NCBI RefSeq assembly: GCF_001747095.1
Contig: NZ_MDGP01000001.1
Span: forward strand, 1,347,001 to 1,411,000
Direction: 5' to 3'
DNA length: 64,000 nt
Origin: Roseivirga sp. 4D4
Lineage (GTDB): Bacteria > Bacteroidota > Bacteroidia > Cytophagales > Cyclobacteriaceae
Shown here piece by piece: positions 19,189-29,953 of this stretch (positions within the stretch are counted from its first letter, which is position 1; each line of letters begins with the position of its first letter). The position numbers and the translations under genes are program-made. Under the pieces are notes generated by a model. That model was not told the origin of the DNA and ran no database searches. It saw nothing but the letters and a program-made list of their open reading frames with translations.

Positions 19189-22100
19189 TTAGGGACGTTT
19201 GGTGAACTTGTAACTCTTTAGCACATCATTATTCGATGTTGCTATGAGATACTCATCATTGTTGATGGTTACAGTCTCCAGGTCTCTGACATCTGTATTT
19301 AAGATCAATCCGGATTCCTTGAGTGAAAGGGTTTGAAACTCATTATTGCCTTTGTTAATTACAATAGAACCAAAATTGGAATCATAACGCACGGTTTCTA
19401 CTTCCGATCCATAGAAATTGCCCGCACAAATCAAGTCGGTTAGGCCATCATTATTGACGTCTTTCAAAATAATATCTCGAACCGCTCCAAATTGAGACAA
19501 GGTTGGTAATTCCTTGAATTCAAAATTCATGTCACCATTGTTGATCAGTATGCCTGAGGCAAAATTATTGACTTCTAGTTTGAGGGATGCATCAAGCCTC
19601 TCCTCCGAGTAAATCGCGGTCAAATCTGCGTTGGCAAACTTTTCATAATTATCGAACTTCTCAAGGATAAAAGGCATTTGCTGAGAACTACACTCGCGGC
19701 CTCGGACAGGAAGTAACTCCTCTCCATTGCTCTTAGATAGTACAATATCACCAATACCATTCTCGTCAAAGTCGTTGTAGAACAGATACAAAGGTGACTC
19801 AGGTTTTGGGTGAAACTTGTTGTTCAATCCAATATTACCCACCACAAAGTCTATATCTCCATCATTATCGATATCTATGGGCTTAACACTATGCCACCAG
19901 CCTTTTAGGTTTTCAAAATCATTATCGGCTTCCTCGAATTCGCCTCCATCATTTAGGTATATTTTTGGGCTCATCCACTCTCCGACTACCACCAAATCTT
20001 CGAATCCATTCTGGTCCAAATCGACCATAATACCATCTGTTAGCATTTGGGGAGAATCATAGAGGTCCGAAGAAACATTCTTTGTCGCATTAACAAAACG
20101 ACCGCTTTCATTCACATAAATAAAACTTCTAGGACCCTGTGGATACTCCCCTGGAACGTTTCTATTGAGTACAATCAAATCCTGATCTCCATCTTTATCA
20201 ATATCTGAAGTGAGTGCTTTGCTCCCTCCCATCTGATCATTTGGAAGAGCATCTGAAGCACGGGTAAAATTGCCTTGTCCATCATTCAGATATAGTCTAT
20301 CTCTTAAAAGGTTAGCGTTGCCCTGATAGAATTCTCCACTTCCACTAACCACATATAGGTCTAAATCATTGTCACCATCGGCATCAAAAAAGGTTGAGTA
20401 CATATCCTCATGATCTGCATCGTTAGAAAAAGCTACCTGAGTTGACTTGCTGTACCTTCCATCAGTTCCTTGGGTATACAAGCTTCCTGCCTGCCCTTTG
20501 GCACCTCCCACATAAACATCTTCCAATCCATTGCCATCTACATCAGCTTTGGCGATGAATGGGCCATGTTCCGACTGTCTATGGGGCAACAGAATCTCCT
20601 TTATGAAATCATCGAATTGATTCTCCTCATGTTTGAAATCAATCACAGGAGTTTCTACCTCGGTGAAGTAACTTTTGACTTCTTCTGTCTCAATATTTGT
20701 GAAAGCCGCATCTGCAAAGTCTATGATGCCATCGGCAATTTGAGATAGCTCGCTAATAACCGATTGTTGACCAGTAGGCCAGTAAACCTCAATTTCTTTG
20801 ATTTGAATGTATTCAGAAAGGTATATAGCTCGATCTGAGCTAGACAGGTAACCTCTGCTGCCTCTCACCTTTTCAAGTATTACCTTGTTATCAGTAGTTC
20901 TGATCTTGAGTGTTGTTCCAAAACCTTCCCGATTGCCCTCTGGACCTATCACTTCAAACTTTCGAAGTCTCTTACCTTTCTTTTCAACCGTTAGGTTTTG
21001 ATTGAGAGTACACATCAAATCCATGTTATTGGTTATGATCTCCAAGTCACCATCATTATCAAGGTCCGAATAAACTGCTCCATTGGAATTATAGGCTCTT
21101 TTTAGTCCCCAATTCAGATTACTCCTTTTGAATCTCAGTCCATCTACATTCTTATAAATGGGGTTCTGTAGTTTTTCGCTAGGCAGTAGCTTAAGCACCT
21201 GTCCCAGTGCAACGCGCTGACCCAAGGCATAAAGACTATCGGTAGCCGTTACTGCATCATTATCCGTGATGTCCTTTCGAATACCGTTGGTTACAAACAA
21301 GTCTTTAAGCCCATCCGCATTATAATCTCCAAAGAGTGCTGTCCAGCTCCAATCGGTCTTATCAATACCAGATACTTGAGAAACCTCGCTGAAATTCCCG
21401 TCACCGTGGTTGTACTGTAGCGTATTGATCATGTACTGGTGCTGTAGACCTTCATCCACCATAGTTCTGAAAAACTCATTGCTCATGCTTGCCATAAGGC
21501 GCTTTGACCTTACATGATCTTCTGGGGCCATATCAAGCGTCACTAAATCAAAATGACCATTATTGTCAATATCAGCCCAGTCACTTCCCATGCTAAAGAA
21601 TGACATATGCTGAAAATAATCCTGAATGGATTCTGTAAAAGTCCCGTCTTGGTTGTTGATATAAAGGAAATCAGGTGAGAGATAATCATTAGCTACATAG
21701 ATATCATCCCAACCATCCTCATTGAAATCACCCATAACAGCACTTAGGCCCCAGGCGCTATTCACTATGCCAGACTTATCTGAAACATCCACAAAACGAC
21801 CTCCTCTATTCTCGTAGAGCCTGTCTCTTGAATATGGATCATAGTCCTTTGGTTTCTCATTACGCAGGAACATGATCGTATTCTTATTATTGAAATCAAT
21901 ACGATGGTTCATTTGGTAGAGATCTAAATCTCCATCCCGATCATAATCAAAGAAATAAGCCTGAATACCGTAACCCTTGTCTGCCAGACCATATGCTGCT
22001 GCACTTTCGGTAAAGGTCATATCACCATTGTTAATATAGAGGTAATTAGCCCTTTCATTGGCATCCTCATACCTGCCGGATTTTGATAGATAGATGTCAT

Positions 22101-22557
22101 CGAAACCGTCCTGATTGATATCGACCACAGTCACACCATTTTTCCACCCTCCCTGTGCATGTACACCAGCTGAATCGGTAATATTCTGAAATTTTAATTC
22201 CCCTTTATTAAGGAATAGTCTATTCCTCGCCTGGTTCGAAACGAAGTAAATGTCGTTAAGATCATCATTATTGAAATCGCCAATCGCCAGACCAGAGCCA
22301 TTGTAGATGTAGTTATAATTAAAGAAGTTGTGGGTTTCATCTTCCCGAATGGTATTAAGAAAGTTGATGCCAGATTGTGTGAAGGAAATCTCCTTGAAAA
22401 TTGGGTCTTCTATAGGTGTTTTAGCCTCAGAGTCTAGGTTGCTCTTCTCATTGTTCGAGCTACAAGCCGATAGAATGGCTAGCGCCAAAATCACAGAAAA
22501 AGTAAAAAAAAGCGGTTTGCAATTCGTATTGCATTCTCGTAACATTACACCTTTCAT
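19189..22557 (-). CDS. VCBS/FG-GAP repeat lipoprotein with ASPIC/UnbV domain
   Basis: The long surface lipoprotein has its lipobox at LAILSACSS. Multiple FG-GAP/VCBS blades follow, each with Ca-binding D-x-D-x-D loops such as [35 protein letters not shown] and [13 protein letters not shown]. An ASPIC/UnbV module (EGFGTTLKI ... IEVYWPTGQ) sits near the middle. The arrangement is of the CRTAC1 type, common in marine Bacteroidota and thought to bind or process polysaccharide. The frame is open to 22599, but the methionine at 22557 or 22545 gives a normal signal peptide and avoids overlapping the divergent DUF255 gene. Confidence 0.87.
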   Translation of the reverse strand: MKGVMLRECNTNCKPLFFTFSVILALAILSACSSNNEKSNLDSEAKTPIEDPIFKEISFTQSGINFLNTIREDETHNFFNYNYIYNGSGLAIGDFNNDDLNDIYFVSNQARNRLFLNKGELKFQNITDSAGVHAQGGWKNGVTVVDINQDGFDDIYLSKSGRYEDANERANYLYINNGDMTFTESAAAYGLADKGYGIQAYFFDYDRDGDLDLYQMNHRIDFNNKNTIMFLRNEKPKDYDPYSRDRLYENRGGRFVDVSDKSGIVNSAWGLSAVMGDFNEDGWDDIYVANDYLSPDFLYINNQDGTFTESIQDYFQHMSFFSMGSDWADIDNNGHFDLVTLDMAPEDHVRSKRLMASMSNEFFRTMVDEGLQHQYMINTLQYNHGDGNFSEVSQVSGIDKTDWSWTALFGDYNADGLKDLFVTNGIRKDITDNDAVTATDSLYALGQRVALGQVLKLLPSEKLQNPIYKNVDGLRFKRSNLNWGLKRAYNSNGAVYSDLDNDGDLEIITNNMDLMCTLNQNLTVEKKGKRLRKFEVIGPEGNREGFGTTLKIRTTDNKVILEKVRGSRGYLSSSDRAIYLSEYIQIKEIEVYWPTGQQSVISELSQIADGIIDFADAAFTNIETEEVKSYFTEVETPVIDFKHEENQFDDFIKEILLPHRQSEHGPFIAKADVDGNGLEDVYVGGAKGQAGSLYTQGTDGRYSKSTQVAFSNDADHEDMYSTFFDADGDNDLDLYVVSGSGEFYQGNANLLRDRLYLNDGQGNFTRASDALPNDQMGGSKALTSDIDKDGDQDLIVLNRNVPGEYPQGPRSFIYVNESGRFVNATKNVSSDLYDSPQMLTDGIMVDLDQNGFEDLVVVGEWMSPKIYLNDGGEFEEADNDFENLKGWWHSVKPIDIDNDGDIDFVVGNIGLNNKFHPKPESPLYLFYNDFDENGIGDIVLSKSNGEELLPVRGRECSSQQMPFILEKFDNYEKFANADLTAIYSEERLDASLKLEVNNFASGILINNGDMNFEFKELPTLSQFGAVRDIILKDVNNDGLTDLICAGNFYGSEVETVRYDSNFGSIVINKGNNEFQTLSLKESGLILNTDVRDLETVTINNDEYLIATSNNDVLKSYKFTKRP

Positions 22558-22565
22558 CACCATAT

Positions 22566-24710
22566 ATGCCCAGTAAAGATTCGAATATAGACTATTCACC
22601 CCTAAAATCCGCTTTGGGCGGTAAAAAAACGGTTTTTAAGGTTTTTATCAATTTATTGACATCTCTTGGAATTATTCTATTATCCGTAAGTTGTAACACT
22701 TCAAGGAAAGAAAACCAAAAACTTAACCGTCTACAATCAGAAAGCAGTCAATACCTCCTTCAACATGCCTCCAACCCAGTAGATTGGTACCCTTGGGGGG
22801 ACGAAGCTTTTGAAAAGGCGAAAGCGGAAGAAAAACTATTGATCATTAGCATTGGCTATTATGCCTGTCATTGGTGTCAGGTAATGGAAAAAGAAACGTT
22901 TATGGACACCACGGTGGCTCGCCTCATGAACGATAATTTTGTTTCCATCAAGGTGGATCGTGAGGAACGACCCGATATTGATCAGGTATATGCCGAAGCT
23001 TCCAAAAAAATGACTGGCACTTCAGGCTGGCCGATGAATATCATTGCCACTGCTGACGGTACGCCTCTTTTTGCAGGCACCTATTTCGAGAATAGCGATT
23101 GGCAGGCCATCGTTCAACGCGCAAGCTATCTGTACCAAGACAACCCTGAAGAAATTCTGGCGCAGGCTGAAGCCCTGGCTAATACCTTAAGCCAGAAGCG
23201 AGCAATTGAAGATCAGGCATTCGATCTTGAACTCTCTGAAATTGAACAAGTATGGTTAAGCCAGAGTGACACAGCCAATGGGGGAATCAATGGTGCTCAG
23301 AAATTCCCGAACTCTCCTTATCTATCAGCACTGCTTGATTTTACCTATTATCGACCAAGTCAAAATCTTGATGAATTCTTGAAGAAGACACTCGATAATA
23401 TGGCACTCGGTGGCATGTTCGACCATCTAGGTGGTGGATTTACACGCTATTCGACAGACAGTGAATGGAAAATACCTCACTTCGAGAAAATGCTTTACGA
23501 TAATGCTCAACTCATGGGCATTTATGCCAAAGCCTACCGGAAGTTCAATGACCCCTTCTATTTGTATATCGCAGAACAAACGGCTCAATGTCTGATCAAT
23601 GAATTCAAGAGTACTGAAGGTGGATTCTTCTCCTCTATCAATGCAGTAAGCGATGAGGTTGAAGGAGGTTATTATACCTGGACCTTAGCCGAAATTGAGG
23701 CAATAGACCAATCCGGCCAAGTGATGAACCTCTTCAACATAAGTCAGACAGGAAATTGGGAAAATGGTCAGAATGTGCTTTTTGCCCTTGGCACGTCAAA
23801 AGAAAATTATCTAGAGGCTATAGATGGTCCATTCAAGGAAAGTTTACTCAGCAAAAGGTCAAGGCGACAAGCTCCACCTAAAGATGAGAAGATCATCACT
23901 GGATGGAACGCACTAGCACTCGAAGGCTTCGTTGAGCTATATCGTGCTTCCTTTGATCAGACTTACCTGGACTATGCTAAAGAATTAGGTAGCTACTTAA
24001 TAGACAATCATACCCTTAAGGAACAATCCCAGGTTTCAAGAACAGAAGACATAAGCCAGGCCGGCTTTCTTGAAGATTATTCACTAATGGCTGGTGCGTT
24101 GATCCAACTCTACCAAGTAAGCTTTGAAGAGCCTTGGCTGAAGACTGCGGAAACTCTTTCTGAAGGTATGCTACAAGCTTTTGAAGTGGAAGGACAGTCC
24201 TTGCTAACCCAGAGTGCTGAAAGTACCAGACTATTCATGCAAAGCGTTCCCGTCTTAGATACCGATCTACCCTCAGGAAATGCCCAAGCTGCTAACAACT
24301 TGTTAATGCTCTCAGAATTCTATTATGATAGCCGGAGCAATTGGAAAGATAAAGCCAAGAATATGCTAGCAGAAGGGCAAAATGAGATAAATGGTGCTTT
24401 GGCTTTTGCTGGCTCCTGGATTCAGGCTCGCCTCAGAGATTCAAACCCGCCATTCGAAGTCGCCATCTTAGGCGAAGAAGCTCTATCCATGCGCAATCAA
24501 CTTGACATAGGCTTCCGGCCCGATGTCATCTTCTTGGGAGGTAATTCCGAAGGTAGTATTCCCCTACTCGCTTACAAGTTGCAGGATGGTAGAACTGTGA
24601 TCTACGTGTGCCAAAATAAAACATGCAAGTTCCCAACAGACGATACGGAAAAGGCTTACGAAATGATGATTCCGGAAAAATACAGTAATAAACTATCAAT
24701 TTCAGACTAA
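22566..24710 (+). CDS. DUF255/YyaL-like thioredoxin-domain lipoprotein
   Basis: The product (up to 714 residues) is of the YyaL/SPATA20 family. An N-terminal DUF255 thioredoxin-like domain has [16 protein letters not shown] and the CxxC site CHWCQVM (Cys101, Cys104). An (alpha/alpha)6-barrel-like region follows with [17 protein letters not shown] and [13 protein letters not shown]. Unlike the usual cytosolic form, it begins with a lipoprotein signal (LLSVSCNTS, Cys43), so it should be exported. The ATG at 22566 gives an oddly long polar leader; a TTG at 22614 would give a standard signal and leave room for promoters. Function of the family is poorly defined. Confidence 0.85.
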   Translation: MPSKDSNIDYSPLKSALGGKKTVFKVFINLLTSLGIILLSVSCNTSRKENQKLNRLQSESSQYLLQHASNPVDWYPWGDEAFEKAKAEEKLLIISIGYYACHWCQVMEKETFMDTTVARLMNDNFVSIKVDREERPDIDQVYAEASKKMTGTSGWPMNIIATADGTPLFAGTYFENSDWQAIVQRASYLYQDNPEEILAQAEALANTLSQKRAIEDQAFDLELSEIEQVWLSQSDTANGGINGAQKFPNSPYLSALLDFTYYRPSQNLDEFLKKTLDNMALGGMFDHLGGGFTRYSTDSEWKIPHFEKMLYDNAQLMGIYAKAYRKFNDPFYLYIAEQTAQCLINEFKSTEGGFFSSINAVSDEVEGGYYTWTLAEIEAIDQSGQVMNLFNISQTGNWENGQNVLFALGTSKENYLEAIDGPFKESLLSKRSRRQAPPKDEKIITGWNALALEGFVELYRASFDQTYLDYAKELGSYLIDNHTLKEQSQVSRTEDISQAGFLEDYSLMAGALIQLYQVSFEEPWLKTAETLSEGMLQAFEVEGQSLLTQSAESTRLFMQSVPVLDTDLPSGNAQAANNLLMLSEFYYDSRSNWKDKAKNMLAEGQNEINGALAFAGSWIQARLRDSNPPFEVAILGEEALSMRNQLDIGFRPDVIFLGGNSEGSIPLLAYKLQDGRTVIYVCQNKTCKFPTDDTEKAYEMMIPEKYSNKLSISD

Positions 24711-24765
24711 AGTATGAGTGTCATTTTTCCTTGTTTCCAGACATTCGACCAACAAATTAAAAACT

Positions 24766-25218
24766 ATGTCTAGCAAACACTGGAAAAAAGGAAGAGGCAA
24801 GCTCGGGATATTCGAGCCTCTAATGGGCAACTGGGTCGCCAACGAAAATAGCCCTGACAGGATGAACTGTCGATGCGATCGCAGCTTTTCAAAAACCCTT
24901 GATGGCAAATACATTCAACTCAAAGCAGACTGGGACCTTGGTAACAAAGTATATGAAGACCTCACGCTTTTTGGCGTAAACTCAGATAAGAAAGTCTGTT
25001 TTTGGTCATTCCAATCGGATGGCAAACAAGCCCAGGGCGAATTAACTGAGGCAACAGATGTTCATCCTGAAGCTGTTGCCTTTGTGGCTAACATGCCAGC
25101 TGGAATTGCCCGCCAAGTATATTGGCCTGACGAAGAAGGAGGCTACTACTGGGTAGTCCAATCAAAGACTAAGAAAGGCTGGAATCAAATCGTTCATCAT
25201 CATTATAAGAAAGTATAA
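24766..25218 (+). CDS. Small conserved protein, lipocalin/DUF1579-like
   Basis: This cytosolic protein of 150 residues starts at the ATG preceding SSKHWKKGRGK; the frame is open further upstream, but those residues look non-coding. The pattern LGIFEPLMGNWVANE, then alternating strands, then a C-terminal GWNQIVHHHYKKV suggests an up-and-down beta-barrel like DUF1579/lipocalin-like proteins. The assignment is weak. Two bases separate it from the SRPBCC gene downstream, so the pair is an operon, probably continuing from the DUF255 gene 55 bp upstream. Confidence 0.65.
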   Translation: MSSKHWKKGRGKLGIFEPLMGNWVANENSPDRMNCRCDRSFSKTLDGKYIQLKADWDLGNKVYEDLTLFGVNSDKKVCFWSFQSDGKQAQGELTEATDVHPEAVAFVANMPAGIARQVYWPDEEGGYYWVVQSKTKKGWNQIVHHHYKKV

Positions 25219-25220
25219 CC

Positions 25221-25667
25221 ATGGAATTCAAGACAGATATTCAAATCAATGCAAGTAAAGAAAAGGTATGGTCCGTGATCAGTGATATTGAGAATGCCAA
25301 GGACAATATTGAGGCCATCCAATCCATAGAAGTATTGGAGCAACCCACTGATGGAATGGTTGGTCTTAAATGGAAGGAAACCCGAACCATGTTTGGCAAA
25401 CAGGCCACTGAGATCATGTGGATTACGGAGGCTACCGAAAACGAATATTATCAAACACGAGCCGAAAGCCATGGTGCCATTTATATTTCCAAACTCTGGA
25501 TAGAGGAAAATGAGAAGGGTTCAACACTGAACATGAGTTTTAACGGGACACCAGTAACCTTCGGGGCTAAGTTCATGTCGGCAGTGATGGGTTGGATGTT
25601 CAAAAATGCAACCGTCAAGGCATTGAAGAAGGATTTGGAGGACATTAAGGCTGTCGCAGAGACTTAG
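25221..25667 (+). CDS. SRPBCC (START/Bet v1-like) family protein
   Basis: The 148-residue product begins FKTDIQINASKEKVWSVISD, the classic first strand and helix of the SRPBCC fold. WKETRTMFGKQATEIMWI in the sheet and a long C-terminal helix (KNATVKALKKDLEDIKAV) follow. Members bind hydrophobic ligands in a deep cavity; the ligand here is unknown. The gene follows the small barrel-like protein by 2 bp and converges on the unknown 438-residue gene, with 6 bp between the stops. Confidence 0.82.
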   Translation: MEFKTDIQINASKEKVWSVISDIENAKDNIEAIQSIEVLEQPTDGMVGLKWKETRTMFGKQATEIMWITEATENEYYQTRAESHGAIYISKLWIEENEKGSTLNMSFNGTPVTFGAKFMSAVMGWMFKNATVKALKKDLEDIKAVAET

Positions 25668-25673
25668 TAGGCT

Positions 25674-26990
25674 TTATGAGAATATCTCATAAAGCTTAAT
25701 GTTCCTGTCCTCACTGGACATGCTCACAATATCATCACCAAATGATTTATAAATCCGAGTACCAGCTCTAATTCCGTTGCCTCTTAGTTTTACAGTTAAT
25801 CGTGTGATTGCGCCTAACAACCCTGTGACCGAACCCTCAGTCGCTAGGTCCTCTCCGAGCTCTTTTGTGGTTGACATTAGAAATTTAGCTAGGTCTTGAC
25901 CTTCAGACAAGAAGACCCAATTACCGGAGTCCGTCAGCACCTTACTTTTTCCATTGGCACTGCGTAATGCCACCTCCAGGTTTTTCTGAGTTTCTTCCAT
26001 GTTCTGAATTTTTGTTCTGGATATTAATTCCTTAGCAGCCTCATATTGCTTACGAAACTCAGACCGGCTAAAGTCAAGCACTGCTTCCAAAAAACCGACC
26101 CTATTGTCTTCATTCAAGGGGAGGTTTAAAATAGATGGCACCTCAATATCTTCGCTCTTAAGAACAAAATTATTCTTCGATAACCAAACCTTATGCATCG
26201 CCTCATCTAATACCTTCGCATAATTGACGCGTCCCTCGTTCTGCATAGGAATGCTCTTCAGAAGCGCACCTCGGAAATAGTCGGGCTCATAGAAATATTC
26301 TCCATCTTCATCTTTTTGCCAAAGATTTATACACTTAGTTTCCGCCAGTTTTGTCCTAAACAAGGTAAAAAGGAGGTTAAAGTCATCCGCAGCTACTGCA
26401 TTATTCCTGATCCAATTTTTCAAGCTGTCAAGTAATCCCTCACTTTCAAATATCGACACATAAAAACGCCTACCTGTTATTTGGCGTTGTTCGAAAATAT
26501 TGTCTAGCAACTGCTTAGAGGAGTAACCTCCTCGAATCGGTGCAAGTAAATATTGATCAATTCCTTCAAGACCTGAACCAAATTGGAAATCATTAAACCG
26601 CTTTAATAATCCATGAGAATGACCATCTTGAAAGTATCGGATAGCATCTTTTATAGCTTGACGGGCAAAGGCCTTCTCTTCTTCCTTCTCAAAAGACTTC
26701 GGGAGAATCCGCCCTTGAAGACCTTCGATAAGATCTGTATTCGACTTTTTTTTGATTTCATCGAAAGCCGCATCTATCCTCTCCTGATTTTCACTGCGTA
26801 CCTTTCCATCATAATAAACGGAGTCCCTAGTCATTAAGTGATAACTTAGCCTCAATGCAGAATACATGTTAGTCCCATCTTTGAGACTCCATCGAGAACG
26901 CGGGAATGCAAGTGCCTCAAGGCCCTTGATCAATTCCGAAGTATCTAGCGTAACTGTACTTAATCCAGGTTTAGACATTTTAATGTTCAT
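25674..26990 (-). CDS. Unrecognised cytosolic protein (about 438 aa)
   Basis: I do not recognise this protein. The frame opens at a TTG (27002), but the ATG at 26990 or the one at 26978 is a likelier start. There is no signal peptide or membrane segment. The sequence is mostly helical and charged, with a probable coiled coil around residues 310-350 (KQYEAAKELISRTKIQNMEE). The C-terminal stretch (GSVTGLLGAITRLTVKLRG) is small-residue rich and could be amphipathic. No catalytic motif was seen. Codon use is like the neighbours. It is divergent from the sulfatase with 112 bp between. Confidence 0.7.
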   Translation of the reverse strand: MNIKMSKPGLSTVTLDTSELIKGLEALAFPRSRWSLKDGTNMYSALRLSYHLMTRDSVYYDGKVRSENQERIDAAFDEIKKKSNTDLIEGLQGRILPKSFEKEEEKAFARQAIKDAIRYFQDGHSHGLLKRFNDFQFGSGLEGIDQYLLAPIRGGYSSKQLLDNIFEQRQITGRRFYVSIFESEGLLDSLKNWIRNNAVAADDFNLLFTLFRTKLAETKCINLWQKDEDGEYFYEPDYFRGALLKSIPMQNEGRVNYAKVLDEAMHKVWLSKNNFVLKSEDIEVPSILNLPLNEDNRVGFLEAVLDFSRSEFRKQYEAAKELISRTKIQNMEETQKNLEVALRSANGKSKVLTDSGNWVFLSEGQDLAKFLMSTTKELGEDLATEGSVTGLLGAITRLTVKLRGNGIRAGTRIYKSFGDDIVSMSSEDRNIKLYEIFS

Positions 26991-27102
26991 TGTGCGTGAC
27001 AACTAAAAATACAAATTCCTTCATAACTTAAAACACCTCCAGAATCTAAATCGGATAGATTAAACCTTTCAAACTTGCCCATGTCCAAATTCAAAATTCT
27101 AC

Positions 27103-28398
27103 ATGCCTAAACACTTTTTAAGCTGCCTACTTCTTTTGGTTATTCTTTTTAGCTGCTCCACATCAGATGATAATACAGATGGCCCAGCCCCAGATGATCA
27201 GAAAAATATTCTTTTGATCATTGCCGATGATTTAGGCCTGGATGCACTCAACGGTTATAGCGAAGGATCAGTCAAGGCCAATACACCGAATATTGATGCG
27301 CTGGCGAGTAGTGGTTTGATTTTTAATAATCTGTGGACCAATTCAGTATGCTCTCCTACTCGTTCCACCATTCTTACCGGGAAATACGGCATACGTACAG
27401 GGGTGCGCTCGCAAGGTGATGAGATTTCAGTCAACGAGACCTCCCTGCAAACCTATATTAACCAGTCGAACGACTATGCTACTGCCATTATCGGTAAGTG
27501 GCACTTGTCGGGTAATATGTTTTCCCTCAATCCTGAGGATATGGGCATAGATCATTATGCCGGACTCTATTCAGGAGCAGTGAGTGACTATTATAACTGG
27601 AACCTTACAGAAGATGGTAATGTCACTGTGCAAACAGAGTATATCACTACTCAGTTTACTACAATGGCCATCGATTGGCTTAGTCAGCAAACCAAACCTT
27701 GGTTTTTATGGCTAGCGTACAATGCTCCACATACGCCCTTTCATGCTCCTCCATCAGGAATGCATTCCCAAGGTACTTTGGCCATGGATCAGGCATCAAT
27801 TGATGCTAATCCAATGCCCTATTATATAGCAAGTATCGAAGCGATGGATTTTCAAATTGGTAGACTCCTATCCAGCATGGATCAAACTGAGCGGGAAAAC
27901 ACCGTGATTATCTTTATTGGTGATAATGGCACTCCTGGTCTGGTATCTCAAGCTCCTTATGGCAGAAGAAAAGCCAAGGGCACGATGTATCAGGGCGGTA
28001 TCAATACCCCCATGATTGTCAGTGGAAAAGGTGTAATGAGGACGGGCACAGACAGTAATCTTATCAATTCGACTGACCTATTCGCTACAATTGCGTCCCT
28101 CACAGGAGTTAACGTGAGTGAGATCAATGACGGCAAAGACATCTCTCCTCTTTTAAGTAATCCTCAAAACGATTTTAGGGAGTTTACCTATGCAGAATAC
28201 AATGATGGCACCGAAGACGAATGGTGCATAAGGAATGCCAACTACAAACTCATTGTAAATACAGATAGAAGCCAGGAATTGTATTTCCTTGATGATGATC
28301 CCTATGAAAATGACAACCTTTTAAATAATACACTGTCTTTTGATGCGCAAACTGCACTGGACTGGTTGACAAATAAGCTATCAGAGATCAGGCAATAG
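27103..28398 (+). CDS. Sulfatase-family lipoprotein (type I, Cys-type)
   Basis: The 431-residue lipoprotein has Cys18 in LFSCST. It carries the alkaline-phosphatase/sulfatase core: IIADDLGLDALNGY with Asp42-Asp43, the formylglycine signature CSPTRSTILTGKYG with Cys83, GKWHLSG, and the late metal pair in FIGDNGTPG. Cys83 must be converted to formylglycine by a maturase that is not in this window. Such enzymes remove sulfate esters from algal glycans or aryl sulfates. No SusC/SusD pair or glycoside hydrolase is adjacent, so a specific polysaccharide cannot be inferred. Confidence 0.9.
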   Translation: MPKHFLSCLLLLVILFSCSTSDDNTDGPAPDDQKNILLIIADDLGLDALNGYSEGSVKANTPNIDALASSGLIFNNLWTNSVCSPTRSTILTGKYGIRTGVRSQGDEISVNETSLQTYINQSNDYATAIIGKWHLSGNMFSLNPEDMGIDHYAGLYSGAVSDYYNWNLTEDGNVTVQTEYITTQFTTMAIDWLSQQTKPWFLWLAYNAPHTPFHAPPSGMHSQGTLAMDQASIDANPMPYYIASIEAMDFQIGRLLSSMDQTERENTVIIFIGDNGTPGLVSQAPYGRRKAKGTMYQGGINTPMIVSGKGVMRTGTDSNLINSTDLFATIASLTGVNVSEINDGKDISPLLSNPQNDFREFTYAEYNDGTEDEWCIRNANYKLIVNTDRSQELYFLDDDPYENDNLLNNTLSFDAQTALDWLTNKLSEIRQ

Positions 28399-28794
28399 AT
28401 TGTAAGAACCTAAACTGTCAAAGTCCTATCTAAGTGGGCCGACTTTCCACAAACATTCGGTAAGCAGTTGTTTCTTGTCAAACCGAGAGGCCCTTCTCAC
28501 TTCCATAAACAAGGTCCAATTCCAAAAGGAAATAGCATTGATGGCTATGCACGATACACAGTAACCTGTCTCTGAAAAACCCAGATAATCTATCAGCATA
28601 AATGCCAGTGACTTTTTAGTTTTTCATTTGAGGCTATTGTGATTAATCCCTCGATTTGCTAGCACATACTCGTCTTGTCAATAGATGCTTCCCATATCTA
28701 TAGCAACAAATTTTAAATTAATTTGTTTATATTTTTAATTATTAAAAATATATTCAATATTACCAGCACAAATAATTAAAAATATATTTATAAT
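28399..28794. other. 396-bp intergenic region with a possible gene remnant
   Basis: No convincing gene was found. On the minus strand, 28426-28599 is an open frame of 57 codons with an ATG (MLIDYLGFSETGYCVSCIAI at its start, CLWKVGPLR at its end). It has coding-like character but no recognised relatives and may be a remnant. The last 100 bp before the next gene are extremely AT-rich and contain palindromes and a direct repeat. Confidence 0.4.
28728..28788. promoter_or_regulatory. AT-rich palindrome and direct repeat upstream of the DUF6973-like gene
   Basis: Positions 28728-28752 form a perfect 12-bp palindrome with a 1-nt centre (TATATTTTTAAT and its complement). Its right arm, ATTAAAAATATATT at 28741-28754, is repeated directly at 28775-28788, ending 6 bp before the next ATG. 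The layout suggests a binding site for a regulator or a nucleoid protein; this is inference only. Confidence 0.45.
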
Positions 28795-29886
28795 ATGATG
28801 AGAAAAACAAAAACACGCATTCTGAGCTTGGCCTTGTTAGTAGCGCTTATTTTCACCTACTCCTGCGAAGACGATATAGATACCCAAAGTCAGGTAATCT
28901 ATTACAAGGGACTAAAAGTAAACCACACCTACTCTGTTCCTGCAGATGTAATTACGAATGCCAATTTCAGTACAATCATTAATGAGCAGACTCAGTCGAT
29001 CATAAATGATGCACAAATACGAACATCTAATGGGCAATCCGTCACTTATTCTTTAGAAGACCTATCAGACATTGCTCAAGAAGAAGAAGTATTCGTACCT
29101 AATGACACATGGTCAGATACTCAAATAACAGCTAAGATTTATCAGGACTTCCCAACAATAAATACATTGCAACAAATTGAGGCAAACTGGGAAATCATTG
29201 GAGACTACTATAATGACGTTGTTCAGTACAATGTTACTCAAAGGCTGGATGAAGTTGGGACAATAAATGAAGGACCTGGAAGTCCAGGCATATATTCTAA
29301 CCCCAATAAAAACTCAGAAAAAGAGATAACTGACTTGAAGTCATCTTCCAGCTATGACGGTTCCTTAACTAATGGTCTATCTATTTGTGAATTCGCTTAT
29401 TTAGCCTCTAGATGGGCCTTAGCTAATGCTGCAAGACGTGCTAAATCTGAGGCAAAGTCGATATCAAAGCAACGGTGGCCTGGAACCGGTTCAGATGACA
29501 GAGAAGATGTCATGAGACACTTAGCTGGTTCTTGGCTGTTAGGTTATTATTATGCAAAGGGACTATTTCAAGGTAACATTCAAAATGTTTACGATAAGAC
29601 TTGGGCTTTTCTATATTTCAGAGAAGAGCAAATCTGTAGTGATGCGGCTGATCACGTACGTGAAATGGACCATAGGAACAACCTTAACGGACTTGAGCAC
29701 TGGAAAAATACTGCATATACTCAAACATACCTTTGGGGTGCGATAAGAAGGGTGAGGTCTGGAAATAAATCTACTGAAATGGATTTCTTAAGTGACGTGA
29801 AAACCTTCTGGTCTACCAAAGTAGCACCCAATAGTCAAGCTGTCTGGAATGTGGATACTTGGACTTGTGTTTATTTTGTTGATTAA
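28795..29886 (+). CDS. Lipoprotein with C-terminal DUF6973-like domain
   Basis: The 363-residue lipoprotein has the lipobox FTYSCED. The first half is an unfamiliar domain (about 35-165), followed by a Ser/Asn-rich linker. The C-terminal half holds DDREDVMRHLAGSWLLGYYY and, about 50 residues later, AADHVREMDHRNNLNGLEHW. The RH plus MDxxNNxxG pattern resembles the DUF6973 domain found in many secreted Bacteroidota proteins. Conserved His, Glu, Asp and Asn could form a metal or hydrolytic site, but no activity is established to my knowledge. A strong terminator follows. Confidence 0.7.
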   Translation: MMRKTKTRILSLALLVALIFTYSCEDDIDTQSQVIYYKGLKVNHTYSVPADVITNANFSTIINEQTQSIINDAQIRTSNGQSVTYSLEDLSDIAQEEEVFVPNDTWSDTQITAKIYQDFPTINTLQQIEANWEIIGDYYNDVVQYNVTQRLDEVGTINEGPGSPGIYSNPNKNSEKEITDLKSSSSYDGSLTNGLSICEFAYLASRWALANAARRAKSEAKSISKQRWPGTGSDDREDVMRHLAGSWLLGYYYAKGLFQGNIQNVYDKTWAFLYFREEQICSDAADHVREMDHRNNLNGLEHWKNTAYTQTYLWGAIRRVRSGNKSTEMDFLSDVKTFWSTKVAPNSQAVWNVDTWTCVYFVD

Positions 29887-29900
29887 CAGCCGAGTCAAAT

Positions 29901-29937
29901 AATATAAAAGCCCAACCAAATGTCGGGCTTTTATATT
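29901..29937. terminator. Bidirectional intrinsic terminator
   Basis: A perfect 13-bp stem pairs AATATAAAAGCCC (29901-29913) with GGGCTTTTATATT (29925-29937) around an 11-nt loop. A-rich and T-rich flanks let it work on both strands. It lies between the convergent DUF6973-like and WD40-amidohydrolase genes. Confidence 0.9.
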
Positions 29938-29953
29938 ATATCTAAGCTTTGAA

